The notes under the pieces: generated by a model
Told to the model about the DNA's origin: nothing
The model's database searches: none
What the model saw: only the letters and a program-made list of their open reading frames with translations
Made by a program: the position numbers and the translations under genes
Assembly (NCBI RefSeq): GCF_927797785.1
Contig: NZ_CAKMLL010000068.1
Span: 53,947-117,946, forward strand
Direction of reading: 5' to 3'
DNA from: Candidatus Nitrotoga sp. BS
GTDB taxonomy: Bacteria > Pseudomonadota > Gammaproteobacteria > Burkholderiales > Gallionellaceae
Length of the DNA stretch: 64,000 nt
Shown: positions 49,136 to 59,364 of the stretch, one piece after another
Position numbering within the stretch: position 1 is the first letter of the stretch
Layout of the letters: each line of letters begins with the position of its first letter

Positions 49136-50443
49136 TCAATAAGTACAAGACCCCTTTCTGAGCAGGGCAGACTGCGCATGCGCATGTAAACCCTCACCAA
49201 GGGCTAATACCGAGGCAATTTCGCCTAGTATTGCTGCGCCCTGCGCGGAAACCTGAATCAAACTGCTACGCTTCTGAAAGTCATACACTCCCAGCGGGGA
49301 AGAAAAACGTGCCGTACCGGAGGTCGGCAGGACGTGATTAGGGCCAGCGCAATAATCACCCAGTGACTCGGAAGTATAACGACCCAAGAAAATTGCCCCG
49401 GCATGCTTTATCTTTGGCAGCCATTGCTGGGGATTATCCACTGAAAGCTCAAGATGCTCAGGTGCTATGCGGTTACTGATAACACAAGCCTCATCTAAAT
49501 CAGCCACTTCAATCAAAGCCCCCCGGTTCTCTAATGCAGTTCGTATGATGTCACTGCGCGGCATTTCTAACAACAGACGATCCGCACTTTGCGCCACGGC
49601 TGTAGCAAAAGCAGCGTCCGGTGTCAGCAGGATAGCCTGCGCTAATTCATCGTGCTCTGCTTGAGAAAATAGATCCATCGCGATCCAGTCCGGATCGGTT
49701 TGTCCATCGCAGATCACCAGAATCTCTGATGGCCCCGCCACCATATCAATTCCAACTACGCCGAATACACGGCGTTTGGCGGCGGCTACGTAAGCGTTGC
49801 CGGGACCGACGATTTTATCTACTCGCGGCACGGTTGCCGTGCCATATGCCAGTGCGGCAATTGCCTGCGCCCCGCCAATGGTGAACACCCGGTCCACTCC
49901 TGCCAAGTGGGCTGCTGCCAGCACCAGCGCGTTCCGCACTCCATCTGGGGTAGGTACGACCATAATGAGTTCGCCCACCCCAGCCACTTTCGCTGGCAGT
50001 GCATTCATCAGCACTGAAGATGGATAGGCGGCCTTGCCCCCCGGCACATAAAGCCCAACCCGATCCAATGGCGTAATCTGCTGACCGAGCAGGGTGCCAT
50101 CCGTTTCCGTATAACTCCATGAAACTTGCAGCTGTTTCTGATGGTAAACGGTAACGCGCTGTGCAGCTTGCTCCAGAGCGGAACGCTGGGCGGCGGGCAA
50201 TCCCTCGAAGGCGGCACGTAAGACTGCAGGGGGCAGTTCCAGTGCGGCACTGTCATGTACATCCATACGATCGAAGCGTCGGGTGTAATCGAGCAGGGCA
50301 CCATCACCACGTGTGCGCACATCCGCCAAAATAGCCGCCACAGTCTCGTCCAGTTGGTGATCCTGAGTTGCCTCGAACGCCAGCAGCTTGTCCAGTTGCG
50401 TATTGAAATCGGGCTGCCGAGTGGAAAGCCGCCTGATATTCAT
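49136..50443 (-). CDS. hisD: Histidinol dehydrogenase
   Basis: A 435-residue zinc enzyme that oxidises histidinol to histidine in two NAD-dependent steps. The signature [15 protein letters not shown] and the downstream [16 protein letters not shown] are clear, with [15 protein letters not shown] later. It overlaps hisG by four bases. The other his genes are not in this window. Confidence 0.97.
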   Translation of the reverse strand: MNIRRLSTRQPDFNTQLDKLLAFEATQDHQLDETVAAILADVRTRGDGALLDYTRRFDRMDVHDSAALELPPAVLRAAFEGLPAAQRSALEQAAQRVTVYHQKQLQVSWSYTETDGTLLGQQITPLDRVGLYVPGGKAAYPSSVLMNALPAKVAGVGELIMVVPTPDGVRNALVLAAAHLAGVDRVFTIGGAQAIAALAYGTATVPRVDKIVGPGNAYVAAAKRRVFGVVGIDMVAGPSEILVICDGQTDPDWIAMDLFSQAEHDELAQAILLTPDAAFATAVAQSADRLLLEMPRSDIIRTALENRGALIEVADLDEACVISNRIAPEHLELSVDNPQQWLPKIKHAGAIFLGRYTSESLGDYCAGPNHVLPTSGTARFSSPLGVYDFQKRSSLIQVSAQGAAILGEIASVLALGEGLHAHAQSALLRKGSCTY

Positions 50444-51093
50444 TGGACTACCGCCAAGGAAAACGCGTCCAGCATGGGCTGAATAGCCGCATGTTTGAGT
50501 TTAAGCGAGGCCTGATTCACCACCAGACGCGAGGAAATTGCAGAGATGTCTTCTACCGCCTTGAGGTGGTTGGCCTTCAGTGTGTTGCCGCTGCTGACTA
50601 AGTCCACGATTGCATCTGACAAACCGACCAGTGGAGCCAGTTCCATGGAGCCATACAGTTTGATCAAATCCACATGCACACCTTTAGCCGCAAAATGCTC
50701 GCGTGCGGTTTGCACATATTTGGTCGCCACGCGCAGACGCGCGCCTTGACGAACGGCTGATTCATAATCGAAATCATTCCTTACTGCCACCATCATGCGG
50801 CAACACGCAATATTCAAATCCAGCGGCTGGTACAAGCCGATGCCGCCATGTTCGTCGAGGACATCCTTGCCCGCGATCCCCAAGTCAGCAGCACCGTATT
50901 GCACATAGGTCGGCACATCGGAAGCACGCACGATAATAAGACGTACGTCGGCACGATTGGTAGATAAAATCAATTTGCGCGTAGGCTCCGGGGCTTCCAG
51001 CGGTGTGATCCCCGCCGCTTGCAACAGCGGCAAGGTCTCTTCAAAGATGCGCCCTTTGGATAAGGCGATGGTAATCATGGGAGTATCTTTCAT
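50440..51093 (-). CDS. hisG: ATP phosphoribosyltransferase, short (HisZ-dependent) form
   Basis: A 217-residue HisG_S, first enzyme of histidine synthesis. It starts [18 protein letters not shown] and carries [18 protein letters not shown] (about 63-80) and the PRPP-binding [16 protein letters not shown]. The C-terminal regulatory domain of long HisG is missing, so a HisZ partner is expected elsewhere in the genome. The start is either 51093, directly after the murA stop, or 51078. Confidence 0.95.
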   Translation of the reverse strand: MKDTPMITIALSKGRIFEETLPLLQAAGITPLEAPEPTRKLILSTNRADVRLIIVRASDVPTYVQYGAADLGIAGKDVLDEHGGIGLYQPLDLNIACCRMMVAVRNDFDYESAVRQGARLRVATKYVQTAREHFAAKGVHVDLIKLYGSMELAPLVGLSDAIVDLVSSGNTLKANHLKAVEDISAISSRLVVNQASLKLKHAAIQPMLDAFSLAVVQ

Positions 51094-52374
<1,281 letters not shown>

Positions 52375-52406
52375 TTAAATGTATTCTCGCCATGCTTGCA
52401 ATATGC

Positions 52407-53162
52407 TCAGTACCGCAATTTATATCCGGATTTTAACAACCCCAAAGATAACAGCATCAGACCCAGCATGCAGCCGCCCACCACCGTTAAACTCACCCAT
52501 GGTGAAATGTCCGACACGCCGAAAAATCCATAACGAAAACCATCTATCATATAAAAGAATGGATTGAAACGCGATAACGCCTGCCAAAAAGGTGGCAGCG
52601 AGTGAATGGAATAGAAAACGCCGGACAAAAAAGTCAACGGCATGATAATGAAATTCTGGAATCCTGCGAGTTGATCGAATTTTTCTGCCCACATCCCAGC
52701 CACCACCCCCAGCGAGCCAAGCATCGCGCTACCTAGAACGGCGAACAATATAATCCAGAGTGGGAACAACATCGGCGGCTGGGCAAACCATAGTGCGGCC
52801 AAATATATTCCTATACCAACCACCAACCCGCGCAGCATAGAAGCCAGCACATATGCTGCAAGAAATTCCCAATAGGCAATCGGTGCCAGCAGCACAAACA
52901 CGATATTACCAGTAATTTTGGACTGAATCAGGCTGGAAGAGCTATTGGCAAAAGCATTTTGCAATATTGCCATCATCATTAGTCCCGGGATCAAGAAGGC
53001 AGTGTAATGCACCCCCGGATACACCTCGACATGCTGTGCCAGCACATGTGAGAAAATCAGCAGATAGAGCAGTGCGGTCAGCACTGGTGCCAGCACGGTC
53101 TGGAAGCCCACCTTCCACACCCGGAATACCTCCTTGTAGAGCAGGCTGCAAAAACTCAACAT
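52407..53162 (-). CDS. ABC-2 type transporter permease
   Basis: A 251-residue membrane protein with six predicted helices. The ABC-2 signature region includes VFYSIHSLPPFWQALSRFNP, then FFYMIDGFRYGFFG. It resembles E. coli YadH and pairs with the ATPase gene seven bases upstream. The substrate is unknown. It sits between the mla operon and murA. Confidence 0.9.
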   Translation of the reverse strand: MLSFCSLLYKEVFRVWKVGFQTVLAPVLTALLYLLIFSHVLAQHVEVYPGVHYTAFLIPGLMMMAILQNAFANSSSSLIQSKITGNIVFVLLAPIAYWEFLAAYVLASMLRGLVVGIGIYLAALWFAQPPMLFPLWIILFAVLGSAMLGSLGVVAGMWAEKFDQLAGFQNFIIMPLTFLSGVFYSIHSLPPFWQALSRFNPFFYMIDGFRYGFFGVSDISPWVSLTVVGGCMLGLMLLSLGLLKSGYKLRY

Positions 53163-53169
53163 GCCCGCC

Positions 53170-54072
53170 TCAATGCACGACCCGTCCCACCAAGCGCAAG
53201 AAGACTTCTTCCAAATCGGGCTGCTGCAAAGTCATCTCCTGCACTGCAACTCCAGCCACACGCAGCTCCGCCAGCATTGACTCCAATGCTTGATACGATG
53301 GCAGTGTCAGTAGGTAATCATCGTTTGTCTGCTCGACCACCTGTGGCAGCAATGCGGCCGGTAAATGTCCCGCCAGTTTCAGTCTGACGCGACAACCGGC
53401 CAAGCTACTAAGTAGATTTTGCGTACTATCCAGCGCTACAATCCGGCCGTGTTTGAGCATGGCAATTCGTGTGCATAAGGCTTCTGCTTCTTCCAGATAA
53501 TGGGTGGTCAACAGAATGGTGTGTCCATCGCGGTTAAGCTGCTGGATGAAGCGCCATAATGATTGGCGCAGCTCCACGTCCACCCCGGCAGTCGGTTCAT
53601 CCAACACAATAACTGGCGGCTTATGCACCAAGGCCTGCGCCACCAACACACGGCGCTTCATACCACCGGACAGGCGGCGCATATTGGTATCGGCCTTACT
53701 GGTCAAATCCAAGTGGTGCATCACCTCATCGATCCAGGCATCATTACGGCGTAATCCAAAAAAACCAGACTGTAAACGCAACGTTTCACGCACTGTGAAA
53801 AAAGGATCAAACGCTAACTCTTGTGGCACGACACCCAGCAAACGGCGACTAGCACGATATTGCTTGACTACATCATGCCCCAGCACAGACAACTGCCCGT
53901 CATCTGGCAATGCAAGTCCGGCCAGCAAGTTAATCAGAGTGGTTTTTCCCGCACCGTTGGGGCCAAGCAAACCAAAGAACTCACCCTGCTCGATACGCAA
54001 ATCCACGCCGTCCAATGCTTGCAAGTTGCCATAGCGCTTTCGTGCTTGGCGCACATCAATGGCAGGTGGCAT
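53170..54072 (-). CDS. ABC transporter ATP-binding protein (YadG-like)
   Basis: I place the start at ATG 54072, after the mlaB stop; upstream ATGs at 54105 and 54135 would overlap mlaB. The 300-residue product has Walker [10 protein letters not shown], signature LSGGMKRRVLVAQAL, Walker B PPVIVLDEPTAGVD and a C-terminal extension of about 80 residues. It should form an exporter with the downstream permease. No strong Shine-Dalgarno sequence precedes 54072. Confidence 0.88.
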   Translation of the reverse strand: MPPAIDVRQARKRYGNLQALDGVDLRIEQGEFFGLLGPNGAGKTTLINLLAGLALPDDGQLSVLGHDVVKQYRASRRLLGVVPQELAFDPFFTVRETLRLQSGFFGLRRNDAWIDEVMHHLDLTSKADTNMRRLSGGMKRRVLVAQALVHKPPVIVLDEPTAGVDVELRQSLWRFIQQLNRDGHTILLTTHYLEEAEALCTRIAMLKHGRIVALDSTQNLLSSLAGCRVRLKLAGHLPAALLPQVVEQTNDDYLLTLPSYQALESMLAELRVAGVAVQEMTLQQPDLEEVFLRLVGRVVH

Positions 54073-54085
54073 TAAATTAAAATGC

Positions 54086-54388
54086 TCAAGACTGAGCGGA
54101 ATCATTACCGCATAGCGGTAGCATATCCACAACACCGTACAAACGAGCCAAGCTTAACAAGTTCTCTGGAACATGATCGAAACACAGCTTCACACTACTG
54201 CGCTGCGCCTCGCGTAGCCAAGCCAGCAGCAAACTGACTGCGGCAGAATCCACCGTTTCTACCTGAGCCAAGTCAACCACCAGCGGTGTTTTTATATCTG
54301 ATTGCAAACCATTTTTGAACAGAGGTGTAACTGTTTCAATGGTCAGACGGCTCGGCACTTGCATATGATCTCCATCACGGTCTATCAC
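54086..54388 (-). CDS. mlaB: STAS-domain protein MlaB
   Basis: A 100-residue STAS protein. DLAQVETVDSAAVSLLLAWL (about 51-70) is the STAS core. In the Mla phospholipid system MlaB binds the MlaF ATPase and supports its activity. It overlaps mlaC by four bases. An internal Met9 is an alternative start. Confidence 0.88.
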   Translation of the reverse strand: MIDRDGDHMQVPSRLTIETVTPLFKNGLQSDIKTPLVVDLAQVETVDSAAVSLLLAWLREAQRSSVKLCFDHVPENLLSLARLYGVVDMLPLCGNDSAQS

Positions 54389-55002
54389 TTGGACGCCGCC
54401 AGAGACTGATTTTTTTCCATTAACGTTTTAATCAGTCCATCAATGCCGTTCTTCTGAATCTGCTCCGCAAAGGTACCGCGATAGTTGGTAACCAAACTCA
54501 CACCTTCAATCAACAGGTCGTAAACCTTCCAACCACGAGCTGTCTTTTCCATATCATAATTTACGTATGTAGGTGGCTTGCCTTTGTTATTAATCGAAGT
54601 TTTTACAGTCACGTCAGTAGCATCGCTTGCCATGTTGAGCGGCTTCACCTCAACCTCCTGATCTTGGTAGGTAGTGAATGCGTTGGTGTAAGTGCGCACC
54701 AGTAAATTACGAAACTCGATTTCCAAGACCTTCTTCTGCTCTGGCGTAGCCTTACGCCAGTACTTACCTACGGCAAGTCTGGTCATATGCGCAAAATTAA
54801 AATGCGGCAACACTTTTTCATCTACCAGTGCATTCACTTTTTCCTTATTACCGGCCTTAATATCCTTGTCCTGCCTAATGACGGACAGGACTTCGTCCAC
54901 GGTGTTTCTGATTAACGCCTCCGGCTCCGGCGTGTTCGCCTGCGCGCCCAGTGACACACACACCATCAGCACTCCCACCCACGATGCAATTATATTTTTC
55001 AT
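54385..55002 (-). CDS. mlaC: Phospholipid-binding protein MlaC
   Basis: A 205-residue periplasmic lipid shuttle between the outer membrane MlaA and MlaFEDB. A signal peptide ends at AQA (about 20-22). The fold contains FAHMTRLAVGKYWRKATPEQ (about 74-93) and a C-terminal YRGTFAEQIQKNGIDGLIKT. It is separated from mlaD by 24 bases. Confidence 0.94.
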   Translation of the reverse strand: MKNIIASWVGVLMVCVSLGAQANTPEPEALIRNTVDEVLSVIRQDKDIKAGNKEKVNALVDEKVLPHFNFAHMTRLAVGKYWRKATPEQKKVLEIEFRNLLVRTYTNAFTTYQDQEVEVKPLNMASDATDVTVKTSINNKGKPPTYVNYDMEKTARGWKVYDLLIEGVSLVTNYRGTFAEQIQKNGIDGLIKTLMEKNQSLAASK

Positions 55003-55026
55003 ATGGATACCTATAAATTTATTTAG

Positions 55027-55488
55027 TTATTGTGAATCTTCAGCCTTACTATATAAGAACTTGCTGATTAAATCCTCCAGCACCACAGCAGACTGTGTGT
55101 GTTTGATTTCGTCACCCGCCTTCAGAAATGCTTCTTCACCACCCGGAATCAAGCCGATGTACTGCTCTCCTAACAATCCTGAAGTCAGAATATTAGCGAA
55201 TGTATCTTTTGGGAACTGGTAACGCTTGTCTACTATCATGGTTACTTTAGCCTCATATCGATCGGAATCCAGGCTGATCTGAGCCACCCGTCCGATGAGT
55301 ACGCCAGAGCTTTTGATGGATGCCTGGGACTTGAGGCCACCGATGTTAGAAAAATAAGCCTGCAACTGATACGTATCGGACGTGTTGTACGTACTCAGAT
55401 TCCCCACCTTCAATGCCAGCACTGTCAAGGCTGCGAAACCTGCCACGACAAATAGGCCGACCCATAAATCCAACGTGGTGCGTTTCAT
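55027..55488 (-). CDS. mlaD: MCE-domain protein MlaD
   Basis: A 153-residue inner-membrane-anchored MCE protein: one N-terminal helix (about 9-29), then the MCE domain (about 39-120) with the SGVLIGRVAQISLD and LLGEQYIGLIPGGEE motifs. It forms the hexameric lipid channel on MlaE. One base separates it from mlaE. Confidence 0.95.
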   Translation of the reverse strand: MKRTTLDLWVGLFVVAGFAALTVLALKVGNLSTYNTSDTYQLQAYFSNIGGLKSQASIKSSGVLIGRVAQISLDSDRYEAKVTMIVDKRYQFPKDTFANILTSGLLGEQYIGLIPGGEEAFLKAGDEIKHTQSAVVLEDLISKFLYSKAEDSQ

Positions 55489-55489
55489 A

Positions 55490-56278
55490 CTACTCCCCTT
55501 GAAACATAAATGCGGTCAAAATAAAATCCAAGAACAAAATTGCCAGTGACGATTGGACCACTGTGCGTGTGGTTGCACCGGACACCCCTTCTGCTGTAGG
55601 TGGTGCATCATAACCTTCGAACAGTGCAATGACAGTCACTGCCACTCCAAACACGAAGCTCTTAATCATCCCGTTTACTATGTCGTACCTAAAATCGACT
55701 CCTGCCTGCATTTGCGACCAGAACGAACCTTGATCCACGCCAATCAGCACCACTCCTACCATATATCCGCCAAATACACCCATGACAGAAAATAACGCTG
55801 TCAGTAGCGGTACAGAAATGACTCCAGCCCAAAAACGAGGCGCAACCAAACGCGCCATCGGATTGATCGCCATCAGAGCCATCGCGGAAATTTGTTCGGT
55901 GGCCTTCATTAAACCAATCTCTGCAGTCATCGCCGAACCAGCACGACTCGCAAACAACAGGGCAGCCAGCACCGGCCCCAATTCGCGCACCAGACTTAGT
56001 GCCACAAGTGATCCCAGTGCAGATTCTGAGCCGTAGCGTTTGAGTGTCTCATAGCCCTGTAACCCCAAGACCATACCGACAAACAAGCCTGCCACCAAAA
56101 TTATAATCAGTGACATCACCCCACTAGCGAATATCTCCTTGATGATCAAGTGAAAGCGTCGGAAGCTGGTCCCAGAATAAAGCAGGATCAGCATGAAGAA
56201 GCGGGAGGCATATCCAATACGCCACACCGTATTCACAATGCGATGCCCTAAGGATCTCAGATTTTCAACGATCATCAT
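55490..56278 (-). CDS. mlaE: Phospholipid ABC transporter permease MlaE
   Basis: A 262-residue permease with about five transmembrane segments and the family stretch SLVRELGPVLAALLFASRAG, followed by SAMTAEIGLMKATEQISAM. It overlaps mlaF by four bases. Member of the mlaFEDCB operon that maintains outer-membrane lipid asymmetry. Confidence 0.95.
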   Translation of the reverse strand: MMIVENLRSLGHRIVNTVWRIGYASRFFMLILLYSGTSFRRFHLIIKEIFASGVMSLIIILVAGLFVGMVLGLQGYETLKRYGSESALGSLVALSLVRELGPVLAALLFASRAGSAMTAEIGLMKATEQISAMALMAINPMARLVAPRFWAGVISVPLLTALFSVMGVFGGYMVGVVLIGVDQGSFWSQMQAGVDFRYDIVNGMIKSFVFGVAVTVIALFEGYDAPPTAEGVSGATTRTVVQSSLAILFLDFILTAFMFQGE

Positions 56279-57084
56279 CTATCGGGCCGTAAATTCAAAT
56301 CTTGCCCGTAATCTCCGCTGGGATAATGAAATGGAACCGGGCCATCTATTTCGCCATGCATGAATTGATGCACGAACGGCATATCGGAAGCTCTTATTTC
56401 ATCTGGTGTTCCTTCTGCAGCCACTACTCCATCAGCAATAAAATAAATATAATCAACGATCTTAAGTGATTCCTGAACGTCATGCGTGACTACCACTGAA
56501 GTCGCACCCAGCGCATCGTTCAGACGACGAATGAGATTAGCCACCACGGAAAGTGAGATGGGATCCAGTCCGGTAAACGGCTCGTCATACATAATCAATG
56601 TCGGATCCAATGCCACTGTACGAGCCAACGCCACGCGCCGCGCCATACCGCCTGAAAGCTCAGCAGGCATCAAATGATGCGTGCCACGCAAGCCCACCGC
56701 ATGCAGTTTCATCAATACTAAATCCCGAATCATTTCTTCTGGCAGATCAGTATGCTCGCGCATCTGAAACGCCACATTGTCATACACTGACATATCCGTG
56801 AATAGCGCCCCAAATTGGAACAGCATGCCCATCCGGCGGCGCATACGAAATAAATCTTTATGGTCAAGTTTATGTATCACCTGTCCATCAACTTTTACAT
56901 AACCACTGCTTGGTTTGAGCGCGCCAGCGATAAGCTGAAGCAATGTAGTCTTGCCGCTGCCGCTGCCGCCCATAACTGCGATCACCTTGCCCTTGGGGAA
57001 AGTTAAGTTGGCACCTTTCAGTATGAGGCGGCTGTCATAGCCAAAATGGACGTCGCGAATTTCGACCAGCGCTTGAGATGACAC
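56275..57084 (-). CDS. mlaF: Phospholipid ABC transporter ATPase MlaF
   Basis: A 269-residue ABC ATPase: Walker A GGSGSGKTT (about 39-47), signature LSGGMARRVALARTV and Walker B LIMYDEPFTGLDP. First gene of the mla operon; the next 400 bases upstream are non-coding up to metY. Confidence 0.95.
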   Translation of the reverse strand: MSSQALVEIRDVHFGYDSRLILKGANLTFPKGKVIAVMGGSGSGKTTLLQLIAGALKPSSGYVKVDGQVIHKLDHKDLFRMRRRMGMLFQFGALFTDMSVYDNVAFQMREHTDLPEEMIRDLVLMKLHAVGLRGTHHLMPAELSGGMARRVALARTVALDPTLIMYDEPFTGLDPISLSVVANLIRRLNDALGATSVVVTHDVQESLKIVDYIYFIADGVVAAEGTPDEIRASDMPFVHQFMHGEIDGPVPFHYPSGDYGQDLNLRPDR

Positions 57085-57492
57085 GTATCAACACCTTGAT
57101 TGTCCGATAGAGGGACATTCTAAACCATGCTATCGTTTAATCGCAATGTTAGGGGTCAGCAAAGCTGTCAATAGGCTTAATAACTTGAAAGGAAAAAACA
57201 AAAAATGGGACATCAAGATTGAACTCCTTGGCTGTGCCATGAGCAACGCACCACAATCGATAACTTGTGTTTGAAAAATAGCTACGCATGTGGATACAGG
57301 AATCAAATAGGGGTCAAGGTAACGGGAGCGAAAATTCGTTGTTATCTGCAAAGTATCTAAAACCAATGTTGGGAAAGGCGATTAATCGAGGTAGCTAGGG
57401 CTAAAAAAATCGCCAACAACAACGCACCTGATTGACAACAGGACAGGCACAATCGAGAATCACTCACATTACTTACAAAACAGGATGACGCA
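57085..57492. other. Non-coding divergent region between mlaF and the OAH sulfhydrylase gene
   Basis: About 400 bases with no convincing gene. A minus-strand frame at 57130-57366 lacks a ribosome binding site and any family look. Two similar short strings, TTAGGGGTCAGCAAAG (about 57149) and TAGGGGTCAAGGTAACGG (about 57308), hint at decayed repeat sequence. No SAM riboswitch pattern was seen. AGGA lies about 9 bases before ATG 57493. Confidence 0.4.
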
Positions 57493-58764
57493 ATGAAACT
57501 CGAAACGATTGCAGTGCATGGTGGCTACTCACCTGATCCGACCACTAACGCAGTTGCTGTTCCAATTTACCAGACAGTTTCTTATGCGTTTGACGATACT
57601 CAGCACGGTGCAGATTTGTTTGATTTAAAAGTGGCTGGCAATATTTATACGCGCATCATGAACCCCACAACCGATGTGCTGGAAAAGCGCATTACCGAAT
57701 TAGAGGGAGGTATTGGCGCATTAGCACTATCATCCGGTGCTACTGCGATTACCTATGCACTGATGACCATAGCCGAAGCGGGTGACAATATTGTTTCTGT
57801 TGGCACACTATACGGCGGCACATACAATTTATTTGCTCACACGCTACCGCAATTCGGCATTCAGGTACGCTTTGCCGATTATCGTGACCCGCAAAGCTTC
57901 AAGCCTTTGATAGATGAAAAAACCAAGGCGATTTTTTGTGAGTCTATCGGCAATCCATTAGGCAATGTGGTTGATCTAGCTGCACTCGCAAAAGTGGCAC
58001 ATGATGCGGGAATTCCATTGATTGTGGACAATACTGTACCCAGCCCTTACTTGTGCCGCCCGATTGAACACGGAGCAGACATCGTTGTTCACTCGCTGAC
58101 CAAATACTTGGGTGGACATGGTAATTCGTTGGGTGGCGCTATAGTCGATTCTGGCAAATTTCCTTGGGCAGAGCACAAAGAACGCTTTCGTCGTTTGAAT
58201 GAGCCAGATGTTTCTTACCACGGTGTGGTTTACACTGAAGCGCTTGGAGCTGCTGCCTTTATTGGGCGCGCGCGAGTCGTACCTTTACGCAATACCGGTG
58301 GTTCAATCTCACCGTTTAACAGTTTTCTTATCTTGCAAGGCATTGAAACATTAGCCTTACGCATGGACCGCATCTGCGAAAATACGCTGGCAGTCGCACA
58401 ATACCTCAAACAACATCCCAAAGTTAGCTGGATTAACTATGCAGCTTTGCCAGAGCATCCCGATTATCCGTTGATACAGAAATACATGACGGGCCGTGCA
58501 TCAGGAATTCTGACCTTTGGCATAGAAGGAGGGGCTGCTGCTGGAGCACGCTTCCAAGATGCGCTGAAACTGATAACACGATTGGTCAATATTGGCGATG
58601 CAAAATCTTTGGCTTGCCATCCCGCCAGTACCACCCACCGCCAACTATCTCCAGAAGAGCTCAAGAAAGCAGGCGTCTCAGAAGATATGGTACGTTTGTC
58701 CATTGGTATTGAGCACATCGATGATCTGAAAGAAGATTTACAGCAAGCGCTGGCATTTGTTTAA
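57493..58764 (+). CDS. metY: O-acetylhomoserine sulfhydrylase (aminocarboxypropyltransferase)
   Basis: A 423-residue Cys/Met-metabolism PLP enzyme. It has YTRIMNPTTDVLEKRITELE (about 53-72), PLP-contact region LSSGATAITYAL, and the Schiff-base lysine K204 in VHSLTKYLGGHGNSLGG. Length and sequence fit the direct sulfhydrylation route to homocysteine. It is monocistronic. The product precedes SAM synthesis by MetK (8293-9456). Confidence 0.93.
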   Translation: MKLETIAVHGGYSPDPTTNAVAVPIYQTVSYAFDDTQHGADLFDLKVAGNIYTRIMNPTTDVLEKRITELEGGIGALALSSGATAITYALMTIAEAGDNIVSVGTLYGGTYNLFAHTLPQFGIQVRFADYRDPQSFKPLIDEKTKAIFCESIGNPLGNVVDLAALAKVAHDAGIPLIVDNTVPSPYLCRPIEHGADIVVHSLTKYLGGHGNSLGGAIVDSGKFPWAEHKERFRRLNEPDVSYHGVVYTEALGAAAFIGRARVVPLRNTGGSISPFNSFLILQGIETLALRMDRICENTLAVAQYLKQHPKVSWINYAALPEHPDYPLIQKYMTGRASGILTFGIEGGAAAGARFQDALKLITRLVNIGDAKSLACHPASTTHRQLSPEELKKAGVSEDMVRLSIGIEHIDDLKEDLQQALAFV

Positions 58765-59364
58765 TAGGCAGGCTGTTTATGTGTCATTGCGCACGATTGC
58801 ACCTGAAACCAGTAGGTGAAGAAAAACAGTGGAAATCAAGAAGCGGTATGGTTGGAGCAGATTAAAACAAATAATTTCATTTGTTCCTAAAGATTTGCTT
58901 GGCAAGGATATGTGGGGCGGTGTGTGTTGACGTGTGCGCTTAAATTCCTATTTTCTGAATTGAAAGGCTAAAGTAGCTTAGAAAAAATCGCTATTTAAAC
59001 TATGTCACAAATAAAATACGGAAGTAGAGAATGTCTCCAGCAGTAGTACGAAAAGCCATTGCAGCGGTGGATGTAGTAACAGTTTCAACTTTATCCTATA
59101 GTGGAGTGGATTAGGTACGACAGTAGCCCGGATGGTAACTGGCAATAAGGCATGGCTTATCACGGTTAATTACCAATCTGCGAGACCAACTTGAAGCTGC
59201 CGGTACGAAGCTGGAGTCAGCATTTCCTTCCTCGAACGAAGAGGCGCGAAAAGAGGGTAAGCCACTGTAGGATACAGCTTTACTAAAAACAATAACGCAA
59301 ATCAATGTCGTCAGTCTCGATTGGTTCTCCTCGATCACTTCAACGAATCATGCCCGCATCTTTA
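58765..59364. other. Non-coding stretch with coding-like scraps
   Basis: About 600 bases without a supportable gene. Short plus-strand frames look like remnants. One at 59031-59114 reads MSPAVVRKAIAAVDVVTVST. Another near 59150-59270 reads LRDQLEAAGTKLESAF then PSSNEEARKEGKPL to a TAG. Neither has a recognisable family and the second has no start codon. A decayed small gene is the likeliest explanation. Confidence 0.35.

Noticed and set aside
57130..57366. 78-codon minus-strand frame in the mlaF-metY gap
   Set aside because: No ribosome binding site and no recognisable or protein-like pattern.
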